Part shown: positions 1-6,005 of the stretch, in pieces
Numbering within the stretch: the stretch's first letter is position 1
Layout: every line of letters begins with the position of its first letter
Assembly (NCBI GenBank): GCA_013044365.1
Contig: JABEUP010000266.1
Location: 1-6,104 of the forward strand
Reading direction: 5' to 3'
Length of the DNA: 6,104 nt
Source: Acidimicrobiaceae bacterium
GTDB taxonomy: Bacteria; Actinomycetota; Acidimicrobiia; Acidimicrobiales; Acidimicrobiaceae
The notes under the pieces: model-generated
Database searches by the model: none
What the model saw: the letters and a program-made list of their open reading frames with translations, nothing else
Told to the model about the DNA's origin: nothing
Made by a program: the position numbers and the translations under genes

Positions 1-114
1 GGCATTGAAGATCTCGCCACTCTTCAGGGCTGCAGCCGGGTCCGCTCCAGCCAGGAGTTCATCCAGCAACGCATTGGGAATACTGGGCTCTTTTCTCGGT
101 GGTCGCCGTATCAT
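1..114 (-). CDS. IS256-family transposase, N-terminal part (runs off the window)
   Basis: The first 38 codons of a mutator-type (IS256-family) DDE transposase read leftwards from the ATG at 114-112, and the frame is open to the window edge. The protein begins MIRRPPRKEPSIPNALLDEL and continues with LLAGADPAAALKSGEIFNA. This matches the characteristic start of IS256 transposases (basic RRP-K, then SIP-ALLD-LLAG-DP-AA). The catalytic DDE residues lie beyond the edge, so intactness cannot be judged. The ATG is preceded by a run of 13 T on the coding strand, then TAATG. No Shine-Dalgarno sequence is visible, so translation may be weak. Confidence 0.82.
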   Translation of the reverse strand, partial: MIRRPPRKEPSIPNALLDELLAGADPAAALKSGEIFNA

Positions 115-137
115 TAAAAAAAAAAAAATATGACCCA

Positions 138-162
138 CATACACAGAATTCCTGATAGTGCC
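138..162. repeat. Probable terminal inverted repeat of the IS256-type element
   Basis: The 25 bases from CATACACAGAATT (138-150) to GATAGTGCC (154-162) sit about 25-50 bp outside the transposase start, where the IS end should be. On the minus strand the sequence begins GGCACTATC and contains AATTCTGTGTATG. This resembles the AATTGTGTA block of IS256 ends as I remember it. The partner repeat is outside the window, so this remains a candidate. Confidence 0.4.
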
Positions 163-176
163 TGCCGTTTGTAAGC

Positions 177-740
177 ATGAACCAATTTTCCAACCCGACC
201 CTTCTTCATGGGCATGCCCAGCTGGATGCGGACGAGCTCCTGGATCTGGCTTATTTCCTCACACGACAGAACGATGGAGTGAACGGGTGGATGGCCATAA
301 AGGCTAGCCACATCGCGCAGCTACTAGACGATCTTGGGATCGGTGGAAAGCCTGAATTGACGGACTCGATGCAGCTGCGGCCCATGCGAACGCTAGATAC
401 GCTGAACCTAGTTGACGCTGGCGCCGATCTCGTTCGCTATCATGGGGCAGTACCATGCCCGGTCACGGCCGGAGTCTCGGCCTGCGTCAGCGCCACGACC
501 CGCTCGGCTGCATACGTTCCTACCGGCACAATTCACGTCGGCGAGGCCTCGCAGCAGACCATCAAAGTCTTTCGCATGAAGCGTTACTACCAACGCCAGA
601 CGCAGGCTTTTGAGGTGCCGCACCTGCACATGATTTCGTCGGTGTCGACGCCAGCGGTGGACCGAAGCATGATCTTGGCGCTCCAGACATCTTTTTGCGA
701 GCCGTTACGGTTCCGGACCTGCGCTTGCAGGCAGCGGTGA
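177..740 (+). CDS. Orphan open reading frame, 187 aa, unrecognised; possibly a gene remnant cut by the IS
   Basis: I do not recognise this protein. The N-terminal part (about residues 10-85) has a plausible helical, acidic composition (LDADELLDLAYFL, KASHIAQLLDDLGI). The last 30 residues (ending RTCACRQR) look like out-of-frame sequence. There is no Shine-Dalgarno before the ATG at 177. The frame stays open upstream to about 159, at the predicted IS boundary, so a longer gene could have been truncated by the insertion and a new ATG be fortuitous. The DNA here is GC-rich (about 65% in 481-540 by hand count), unlike the AT-richer genes downstream. No signal peptide, membrane segment or known motif is visible. 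It may be non-coding. Confidence 0.25.
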   Translation: MNQFSNPTLLHGHAQLDADELLDLAYFLTRQNDGVNGWMAIKASHIAQLLDDLGIGGKPELTDSMQLRPMRTLDTLNLVDAGADLVRYHGAVPCPVTAGVSACVSATTRSAAYVPTGTIHVGEASQQTIKVFRMKRYYQRQTQAFEVPHLHMISSVSTPAVDRSMILALQTSFCEPLRFRTCACRQR

Positions 741-835
741 ACTGCCGGGATGACGGTGAGGACTATTTCGGTGCGCATGCCCAAGACACGCACGCACCGG
801 TCCAAACGGGATTCAAGTGTTACAGCTTATGCATT

Positions 836-840
836 AGAGG
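836..840 (+). promoter_or_regulatory. Ribosome binding site deciding the transporter start
   Basis: AGAGG lies 7 nt before the ATG at 848. It is the only good Shine-Dalgarno in the region. The frame is open far upstream (an in-frame ATG exists at 695), but the extra residues show no family similarity. This site therefore fixes the start at 848. Confidence 0.7.
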
Positions 841-847
841 TATATCC

Positions 848-2308
848 ATGGAGCAGAACGGTTCTCACCGATTGCGTCTCAGCACGAGGCTGGCCTATGG
901 GGTAGGCGCCGTTGCTTTTGGGGTAAAAGACAACGGCTTCTCATCATTTCTGTTGATATTTTATAATCAAATTCTTGGTCTTCCTGTCGCTGAAGTCGGC
1001 CTAGCTGTAATGGCGGCGCTAGTCATCGATGCATTATTTGACCCCGTGATAGGACAAGTGTCCGACAATTGGCATTCATCATGGGGGCGAAGGCATCCCT
1101 TTATGTATTTCGCTGCCATTCCTGCCTCTGCAGCTTACTTATTTTTATGGCTACCCCCGACTGGGTGGAGCCATGACGCATTGTTCGGCTATCTCCTCAT
1201 TCTGTCCATCCTGATCCGCACCCTACTTTCAATTTTCGAGATACCATCGGCAGCGCTCGCTGCTGAGCTGACATCGAGCTATGACATTCGTACGAAACTA
1301 TTGAGCTACCGATTTGTATTTGGATGGGTTGGGGGCATTGCCACCTCATATGTCGCACTGCGCTTTTTCCTGCAACCAGACAGAAGCCATGCGATTGGTC
1401 AGCTAAATCCCGCTGGCTATCCTCTCTATGGATATGCCGGCTCTGGGTTAATCCTCTCCGCAATCCTCATATGCGCGTTTGGTACGCACAGAGAAATTCC
1501 GTTTCTTAGAAAAGTACCGAAGCGAAATGTATCGTTAGCAAAGCTTGCGAGGGAAATGGCTGGGACATTTTCAAATGCATCGTTCATACGTATACTTCTA
1601 GCCAATGTCTTTGTTGCATCCACGTGGGGCCTATTCGCGTCACTAAATTTGTACTTTGCTACCTTTTTTTGGGAACTCGGATCGTCACAGGTCGCGAATT
1701 TTTCCATAGCGTACCTAATGGGCGCGATCTGTGCGTTTGGCATAGCGCCTATACTTTCCGAACGCCTAGGAAAAAAGCACGCTGCCATGGTGACGTTTCC
1801 GGTGGGTGTATTTACTGCACTCGTCCCGATTGTTTTACGAATTTTCGGTTATCTTCCTGCCAATGGAAGCGCGCTGATATTCCCGCTTCTGTACGTCCAG
1901 ATTTTGATATCGACGGGCTGTACCGTATCCTCAAATATCCTGACGGCCTCGATGATTGCCGACGTTGTCGAAGACTCCGAGCTACTCACAGGCCGGAGAT
2001 CAGAGGGTCTTTTCTTCGCTGCAACTGCGTTTGTTGCAAAAGCGGTAACGGGCATTGGAATATTTGCGTCGGCAATGTTGCTATCAGTCGTGTCCTTTCC
2101 CAATGGCGCGCGTCCTGGAGCCGTCGATCCCAGCACAATAAGAGATCTTGGATTAGTTTATGTGCCTACAATGGCCTTACTGGCAACGTTCGCGGTAACA
2201 TTTTTGAAGGGCTACCGTATTACCCGCGAGAGCCACTCTGAGTCGTTGAAGAAACTTGCGGCGAATGCAGCAATGTTAATCGATGGGGACGCATCTTACG
2301 AACCATGA
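848..2308 (+). CDS. GPH-family (MelB-type) sugar/cation symporter of the major facilitator superfamily
   Basis: This is a 486-aa inner-membrane secondary transporter of the glycoside-pentoside-hexuronide:cation symporter family, expected to import a glycoside-like or other small organic substrate with H+ or Na+. About twelve hydrophobic segments are visible, starting near residue 15. The loop after the second segment carries the family signature: Asp61, Asp65-Pro66, G69, D73 and GRRHPF at 80-85. These correspond to the MelB cation-site and loop 2-3 motifs. A second signature, DVVEDSELLTGRRSEG, lies at 372-387 (MelB-like DVVDYGE...TG-R-EG). The length is normal for the family (about 450-500). 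The start at 848 has AGAGG 7 nt upstream. The next reading frame begins 71 nt after the stop. Codon use is AT-leaning (many TTA, ATA, TTT) compared with the upstream DNA, which suggests acquisition by transfer. The substrate cannot be deduced. Confidence 0.9.
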   Translation: MEQNGSHRLRLSTRLAYGVGAVAFGVKDNGFSSFLLIFYNQILGLPVAEVGLAVMAALVIDALFDPVIGQVSDNWHSSWGRRHPFMYFAAIPASAAYLFLWLPPTGWSHDALFGYLLILSILIRTLLSIFEIPSAALAAELTSSYDIRTKLLSYRFVFGWVGGIATSYVALRFFLQPDRSHAIGQLNPAGYPLYGYAGSGLILSAILICAFGTHREIPFLRKVPKRNVSLAKLAREMAGTFSNASFIRILLANVFVASTWGLFASLNLYFATFFWELGSSQVANFSIAYLMGAICAFGIAPILSERLGKKHAAMVTFPVGVFTALVPIVLRIFGYLPANGSALIFPLLYVQILISTGCTVSSNILTASMIADVVEDSELLTGRRSEGLFFAATAFVAKAVTGIGIFASAMLLSVVSFPNGARPGAVDPSTIRDLGLVYVPTMALLATFAVTFLKGYRITRESHSESLKKLAANAAMLIDGDASYEP

Positions 2309-2379
2309 CGTATTTGTTTGGCAACTAGACATATGGCGGCTGTGACCTATTCTGTCAGACCCAGACCGGTTCACGAAGA

Positions 2380-2964
2380 TTGGTCAACCGGAAGGTTTAC
2401 GCAAACGAGGATTGCTATGCGACTCTAGCCTGGCTTGTCGCAAATAGCAAAATGGTTGGGGTTAACTCGGCCAGGATTGGAGTTATGGGTGAGAGCGCAG
2501 GTGGTGGGCTGGCGGCTGCGCTTGCGCTCCTGGTTCGCGAACGCCGCGAGTACCGTTTAATTTTCCAGCATCTGACTTATCCAATGCTCGATGATCGCAC
2601 CTGTACCGCCGCAGTGGGGCATCCTTATACCGGTGAATATGTCTGGACGATGCAGAAAAATCATTTCGGCTGGTTCAGCTTTCTCGGCTCCGAGCCGGGC
2701 AAAAGTGGCATATCTCCCTATGCAGCGCCTGCCAGGGCTGTGGACCTTTCAGGGCTACCATCCACTTTTATTTCAACGGGCGCGCTCAATCTATTTATGG
2801 AGGAAAATATTGAATATGGCCGACGGCTTTTGCCTTGCGGGATAGCGGTCGAACTGCATGTCTATCCAGGGGCCATTCATGCATTCAATATTGTAGAAGT
2901 CGCCGATATTCCGTTGAGTGTCCGGCGCGATAGCGGGGCATGGCTCGCGATGATGCTTGAATAA
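2380..2964 (+). pseudogene. Alpha/beta-hydrolase (hormone-sensitive-lipase-type esterase), 5'-truncated remnant
   Basis: This frame encodes the C-terminal two thirds of an HSL/arylacetamide-deacetylase-type carboxylesterase. It begins at the helix before the nucleophile elbow (NEDCYATLAWLV, residues 9-20 from the TTG at 2380). GESAGG follows at 37-42 (nucleophile Ser39), then TGALNLFMEE at 134-143 and the catalytic His167 in GAIHAF. The usual family length is about 300-330 residues. The first 110-130, including the HGGG oxyanion-hole motif and the first strands, are absent. The in-frame stop TAG at 2326-2328 closes the frame only 54 nt upstream of the TTG, and that TTG has no Shine-Dalgarno. 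At the catalytic-acid position, where the subfamily has Asp (LDLF), this protein has Asn137 (codon AAT, one base from GAT). Truncation plus loss of the acid makes an active esterase unlikely. It sits 71 nt after the transporter gene and was probably once co-transcribed with it. Confidence 0.75.
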
Positions 2965-3482
2965 GGGCTCTTATCGGAAAGTTGCATGCAGGAAATATAT
3001 CGTTGTGCCTGCTTCTCAAATAAAAAGTATGCAGCAGAGAGCGAACCATACCGACTGAGTATCGGAGCAGGGTCGCCCTTTGACACAACTATCGTGATCG
3101 AATTTGTTACCACGTCATAGTAAATGTTGGATCATAATTAGACCCGCAACGTCTAAAATTATTAATACCGTCGAGACAATTTCTATATACCGGACGATAT
3201 CTGGGGATTACTGGAGCTCCTTTCAGGTCTGCAATTTTCTAATGGCGAATGGTCTAATGTTGTCGCATATTCCAATAATATAGCCAATCTCCGGAAATTC
3301 GATTATTGTGTACAGAGCAACGGGGTAAGCGACGTATCGAAACCTAGTGAAGGCGTAATAAATTATACCGATGTGATAAATTGCGTACCTCTCCATCGCC
3401 ATTCGTCATAAAGCCTGACGCTTATTTTTCCTATAATCTGAACTATCGCATCAACAAAGCTGGATTAGGATGAGAATTTACA
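2965..3482. other. 518-nt AT-rich intergenic region
   Basis: No convincing gene is seen on either strand: only short frames without ribosome sites or protein motifs. Base composition is clearly lower in GC than the surroundings (about one third GC in 3121-3180 by hand count). Small structures present are a 7-base direct repeat TCTAATG (3238-3244 and 3253-3259) and an imperfect palindrome around CCGGA at 3286-3299. A TATAAT box near the right end is listed separately. The region probably holds the promoter and any operator for the SDR gene. I see no riboswitch-like or strong terminator structure. Confidence 0.5.
3432..3437 (+). promoter_or_regulatory. Candidate -10 box for the SDR gene
   Basis: A perfect TATAAT lies 45 nt before the SDR start codon, which would give a leader of roughly 35-40 nt. 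No good TTGACA-like box is found 15-19 nt upstream (the sequence there is ATAAAGCC). The promoter would therefore be weak, activator-dependent, or a chance match in AT-rich DNA. Confidence 0.35.
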
Positions 3483-4262
3483 ATGAACCAAGAGCTATTT
3501 TCTTTGGATGGCCGAACTACCCTCATAACAGGAGGGTCTCGAGGTATAGGGAAAATGATCGCTCGAGCCTTCGTCGCGCAAGGCGCAAAAGTGTACATTT
3601 CGTCTCGAGGCATCAAGGACACTGGGATTGGACTAACTGAACGGGATAAATATGATTGTGAATGTATATTCATCCCAGAAGACGTATCGACTATAGATGG
3701 GTGCCGTCGTCTTGCTACGAAGTTTTCGGAAATGGAACCTTCGCTGGATATATTAGTTAATAATGCCGGAACGTCTTGGGGGTGTGACTTCGAAAAATTT
3801 CCGGAACAGGGCTGGGATAGGGTAATGAACCTAAACTTGAAGGCGCCGTTCTTCATTACGCAGTTTCTACATGGAACTCTCAAAGCTGCTGCTAGTCGAG
3901 AACGTCCGGCCAAGGTTATAAATATAGCTTCAATCGATGGAATTCAGCCGAGCGCAGATGAGACTTATAGTTATCAAGCGTCGAAGGCAGGATTGATTTT
4001 TCTGACTAGAAGGATGGCGGCACGGCTAATCGGGGACGCTATCAATGTGACGGCCATTGCACCTGGTCACTTCCCTTCTGATCTGAATAGGCGCGCCCGC
4101 GATTATTCTGAAGAAGTCGCCCATGCGACCCCCGCGCGACGCGTCGGAAGGTGGGAAGATATCGCAGGCGCCGCGATATATCTCGCGAGCCGGGCCGGTG
4201 ATTATGTCGTTGGTGACACACTAGTCGTAGATGGCGGTCGTTCACTGGCTAAGGTCGGCTGA
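3483..4262 (+). CDS. Short-chain dehydrogenase/reductase, RhlG-like (3-oxoacyl-reductase type)
   Basis: This is a 259-aa cytosolic classical SDR of full normal length. TGGSRGIG at 16-23 is the Rossmann dinucleotide motif. The basic Arg20 and Arg42 after the second strand favour NADP(H). NNAG is at 93-96. The catalytic set is Asn118, Ser150, Tyr164 and Lys168 (YQASK). The C-terminus has the family VDGG. The blocks LDILVNNAGTSWG (88-100), GKMIARAF and NVTAIAPGHFPS resemble Pseudomonas RhlG, an NADPH-dependent 3-oxoacyl reductase, more than generic FabG; this comparison is from memory. The likely role is reduction of a keto group, or oxidation of a hydroxyl, on a bulky substrate. A ribosome site (AGGATGAG, 3467-3474) precedes the ATG with 8 nt spacing. 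The stop is 24 nt before the next gene, so the two are probably co-transcribed. Confidence 0.9.
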   Translation: MNQELFSLDGRTTLITGGSRGIGKMIARAFVAQGAKVYISSRGIKDTGIGLTERDKYDCECIFIPEDVSTIDGCRRLATKFSEMEPSLDILVNNAGTSWGCDFEKFPEQGWDRVMNLNLKAPFFITQFLHGTLKAAASRERPAKVINIASIDGIQPSADETYSYQASKAGLIFLTRRMAARLIGDAINVTAIAPGHFPSDLNRRARDYSEEVAHATPARRVGRWEDIAGAAIYLASRAGDYVVGDTLVVDGGRSLAKVG

Positions 4263-4286
4263 TGAGCCTTTTGTCCATAGCAATAC

Positions 4287-5558
4287 GTGGCACTCGCCAG
4301 CTACACGCCGGCTGTCTTGCTGAAAAGGCTTAAGCCTGCCGACGTCGACTTTGTAATCGAATTGCAGAAAAGTCATCCATGTTCTGAGGAACGTCGAAGC
4401 ATGGGGTACGCTAGCAGCAGAGCTTTATCGCTCTTCGATGACATCAAAACTTTTGCTGGCTTTGGTGAGCACCGTTCCGGCACATGTACCGAACAACTGA
4501 CTGCACAGTGGATCAAAGCTCGACTGGAGGCTCTTGGATTTTTTTCGTCTCTGGTTTCATTTCCTGTGAGGACGATTCTAGATCCATCAGGGTCTCTCTC
4601 AGTAGGGCATATTCATACGGCTGCGTTTCCGCAGTGGAAACCACCTTCGGATGGTTTACGTAAGCTGATTCAGGGTCGCATATCATCATCCGATGCCATT
4701 CGGCCCAATACAATTGTCGTCGCGGGAACAAGTTCGCCGACGATTGCGTATTGGACTGATAAGCAACAGGCTGATGCACAGGCCGCGTATGCGGTGGGTG
4801 CGAGGGCACTGGTGATTGCAGTCGATAATCCAGCGGATGAAATCTTTGTCTGTAATCAATCGTCCGCAAATGATCTCCCCCTCCCAGTGGGCATCATACG
4901 TCCCTCCGCGCTCGAGCAGATTTCCAAATTGACAGACCAATTCCATGTCGCAACCTTGGAATTTCGAGGTAAGCCCGAAGAAACATACGGGTTGAACGTG
5001 ATTGGATACAAAAAAGGTCTAGGGGACACAATTGTCGTCTCGACACCATTAACCGGTTGGTTCCATTGCGCCGCTGAGAGGGGCCCAGGAATCAGCTTAC
5101 TTTTAGAAGTTGCGCGAGATCTCGCATCATCTACCAGACCGGTGTGCCTTGTGATGACAGGGGCACATGAGCTCGGTCATCTGGGAATGAAGCTGGCATT
5201 GGCGGACAATGTCCCACCACCCAATAAAACTTCGCTATGGCTGCATCTCGGCGCGAGCATCGCAGCAAGTGCTCTCGACAATAAGTATGGGACGCCATCG
5301 CCGCAGATTCTGATTGCCTCGAAGAGCATGCGGGCGAAAGCTATGAATTTGTTTGAAGGCGACCAATGGGTACAGTTACTGGCCGGACCGAACGCTTATG
5401 GTGAAGCTGGGGATATTATCTCTTCCGGATATACAAACTTTGTTGGACTAACGGGAATGTTTCCTACTTTTCACACGGCACTTGATTGTGGCGAGGCTGT
5501 AGACTTGGATCGGCTATCAAATATTGGCGAGGCGCTCGCGACTCTCACTAAATCATGA
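4287..5558 (+). CDS. M28-like peptidase homologue with PA-type insert and non-canonical metal site
   Basis: This 423-aa protein has the layout of M28 aminopeptidases/carboxypeptidases. The N-terminal signature is FGEHRSGT (about 59-66) followed by a helix to ALGF. A PA-like insert lies at about 125-215 (TIVVAG, then AQAAYAVGARALVIAVDNP and LPVGII). The catalytic-domain core is NVIGYKKG...DTIVVSTPLTGWF (to 259), then CAAERGPGISLLLEVARDL, VMTGAHELGHLGM (289-301), LWLHLGAS (317-324) and FHTALD (395-400). The canonical HxD pair appears as Pro254-Thr256, the bridging Asp as Glu264, and the Glu-Glu pair as His294-Glu295; only the C-terminal His (396) is kept. No signal peptide or membrane segment is seen, so it is probably cytosolic. 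The GTG at 4287 is the first start after an in-frame stop and has no Shine-Dalgarno. ATG 4401, with GAGGA 10 nt upstream, is a real alternative that still keeps the whole M28 region. It could be a hydrolase with a different metal site or a non-catalytic relative. Confidence 0.75.
   Translation: MALASYTPAVLLKRLKPADVDFVIELQKSHPCSEERRSMGYASSRALSLFDDIKTFAGFGEHRSGTCTEQLTAQWIKARLEALGFFSSLVSFPVRTILDPSGSLSVGHIHTAAFPQWKPPSDGLRKLIQGRISSSDAIRPNTIVVAGTSSPTIAYWTDKQQADAQAAYAVGARALVIAVDNPADEIFVCNQSSANDLPLPVGIIRPSALEQISKLTDQFHVATLEFRGKPEETYGLNVIGYKKGLGDTIVVSTPLTGWFHCAAERGPGISLLLEVARDLASSTRPVCLVMTGAHELGHLGMKLALADNVPPPNKTSLWLHLGASIAASALDNKYGTPSPQILIASKSMRAKAMNLFEGDQWVQLLAGPNAYGEAGDIISSGYTNFVGLTGMFPTFHTALDCGEAVDLDRLSNIGEALATLTKS
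4386..4390 (+). promoter_or_regulatory. Ribosome-binding-like site for an alternative internal start of the M28-like gene
   Basis: GAGGA lies 10 nt before an in-frame ATG at 4401. Starting there would remove 38 residues that show no M28 similarity and leave a 385-aa protein beginning MGYASSRALSLFDD. The upstream GTG at 4287 has no comparable site but could rely on coupling to the SDR gene. Confidence 0.35.
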
Positions 5559-5587
5559 CATCCAAGCTGCAATGGACCAGACGAGGG

Positions 5588-5609
5588 CGGGGCCGGTCCC
5601 GGTACTTTT
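5588..5609 (+). terminator. Possible rho-independent terminator after the M28-like gene
   Basis: Thirty bases after the stop, CGGGG (5588-5592) can pair with TCCCG (5597-5601, one G-U pair) around a CCGG loop. TTTT follows at 5606-5609. The stem is short and the T-run is separated from it by four bases, so termination would be weak. Confidence 0.3.
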
Positions 5610-5691
5610 ACAACATGTGCGGCTGTCATGGCTGCCTTTTATAGGTGTTGGTCTCCTCCCAACTTTTTAGACCGGATTGAATGAGAGTTTT

Positions 5692-5723
5692 CCGGCTAGT
5701 GGCCTTCGGCGGCCGTTCGCCGG
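5692..5723. repeat. GC-rich nested inverted repeat
   Basis: CCGGC (5692-5696) pairs with GCCGG (5719-5723). Inside, GGCC (5701-5704) pairs with GGCC (5711-5714), separated from the outer arms by 4-nt symmetric internal loops, around a TTCGGC loop. No T-run follows, so it is not an intrinsic terminator. It could be an IS-end structure, a protein-binding site or a REP-like unit. Confidence 0.45.
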
Positions 5724-5951
5724 CTATGCTGATCCCGCGAATTAGGCCGCTTCATATATCTTAGTTGTTTTGGGTTATGGCGTAAACGTAGTTCTCATCA
5801 TCGCAAACGGCGGCGCGCCGTAGCACAACCTCTACAGTCATCAATGCACCGATCGAAGAGGCACTCGCGTGGCTGCGATGCGCAGCGTCGGCGGGGTGAA
5901 TGCGCCTCGCTCGATGTCGATATGGTCAATAAATTTAGACGGGCCAAGGTA

Positions 5952-5980
5952 TTGCTCACCTTCCAGCTGTATGCTATTGT
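5952..5980 (+). promoter_or_regulatory. Candidate promoter of the ribbon-helix-helix gene
   Basis: TTGCTC (5952-5957) and TATTGT (5975-5980) are separated by 17 nt and match 3/6 and 4/6 of the sigma-70 consensus. The start codon follows 25 nt after the -10 box. The -10 box sits between the arms of the inverted repeat at 5967-5987, the usual arrangement for autorepression. Confidence 0.4.
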
Positions 5981-5987
5981 CATACAG
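5967..5987. promoter_or_regulatory. Perfect inverted repeat, probable operator of the antitoxin-type gene
   Basis: CTGTATG (5967-5973) and CATACAG (5981-5987) are exact reverse complements around a 7-nt spacer. The repeat lies 18 nt before the ATG at 6006 and overlaps the candidate -10 box. RHH antitoxins typically bind such palindromes to repress their own operon. The assignment is inference from position and symmetry. Confidence 0.5.
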
Positions 5988-6005
5988 TGCTGAAGGTAAT
6001 GAATC

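Larger units (their letters stand above)
1..162 (-). mobile_element. End of an IS256-family insertion sequence
   Basis: This is the terminal part of an insertion sequence whose body lies to the left of the window. It holds the transposase N-terminus (1-114, minus strand), a short leader, and a probable terminal inverted repeat ending near 162. The family call rests on the transposase N-terminus. The outer boundary is inferred from the ACACAGAATT core at 141-150, which resembles the inner part of IS256-type terminal repeats (remembered family knowledge, not aligned here). The other end and the target-site duplication are not in the window, so the exact edge could be off by several bases. Confidence 0.6.
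5559..6005. other. 447-nt intergenic region without a recognisable gene
   Basis: Reading frames on both strands here lack ribosome sites and recognisable motifs. The minus-strand frames overlapping 5798-6088 also run into the antitoxin-type gene on the other strand. The region contains a weak terminator candidate (5588-5609), a GC-rich inverted repeat (5692-5723), the C/G-rich stretch GGCGGCGCGCCG at 5809-5820, and the promoter/operator region of the next gene. Part of it (about 5640-5760) has the look of insertion-sequence border DNA, but no transposase codons are found. Confidence 0.45.

Noticed and set aside
695..847. N-terminal extension of the transporter reading frame to an ATG at 695
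   Set aside because: The extra 51 residues have no membrane or family character and no ribosome site, whereas ATG 848 has AGAGG at ideal spacing and gives the normal family N-terminus.
1624..2241. 205-codon plus-strand frame inside the transporter gene
   Set aside because: It lies wholly within the GPH transporter in another frame, is Cys/Arg-rich and has no motif. It is a shadow frame.
2961..2974. ATAAG-GGCT-CTTAT hairpin right after the esterase stop as a terminator
   Set aside because: The stem is only five, mostly A-T, pairs and no T-run follows, so it is too weak to call.
3443..3913. 156-codon minus-strand frame opposite the SDR gene
   Set aside because: It is antisense to the well-supported SDR Rossmann region, has no recognisable motif, and is explained by the complementary strand of the real gene.
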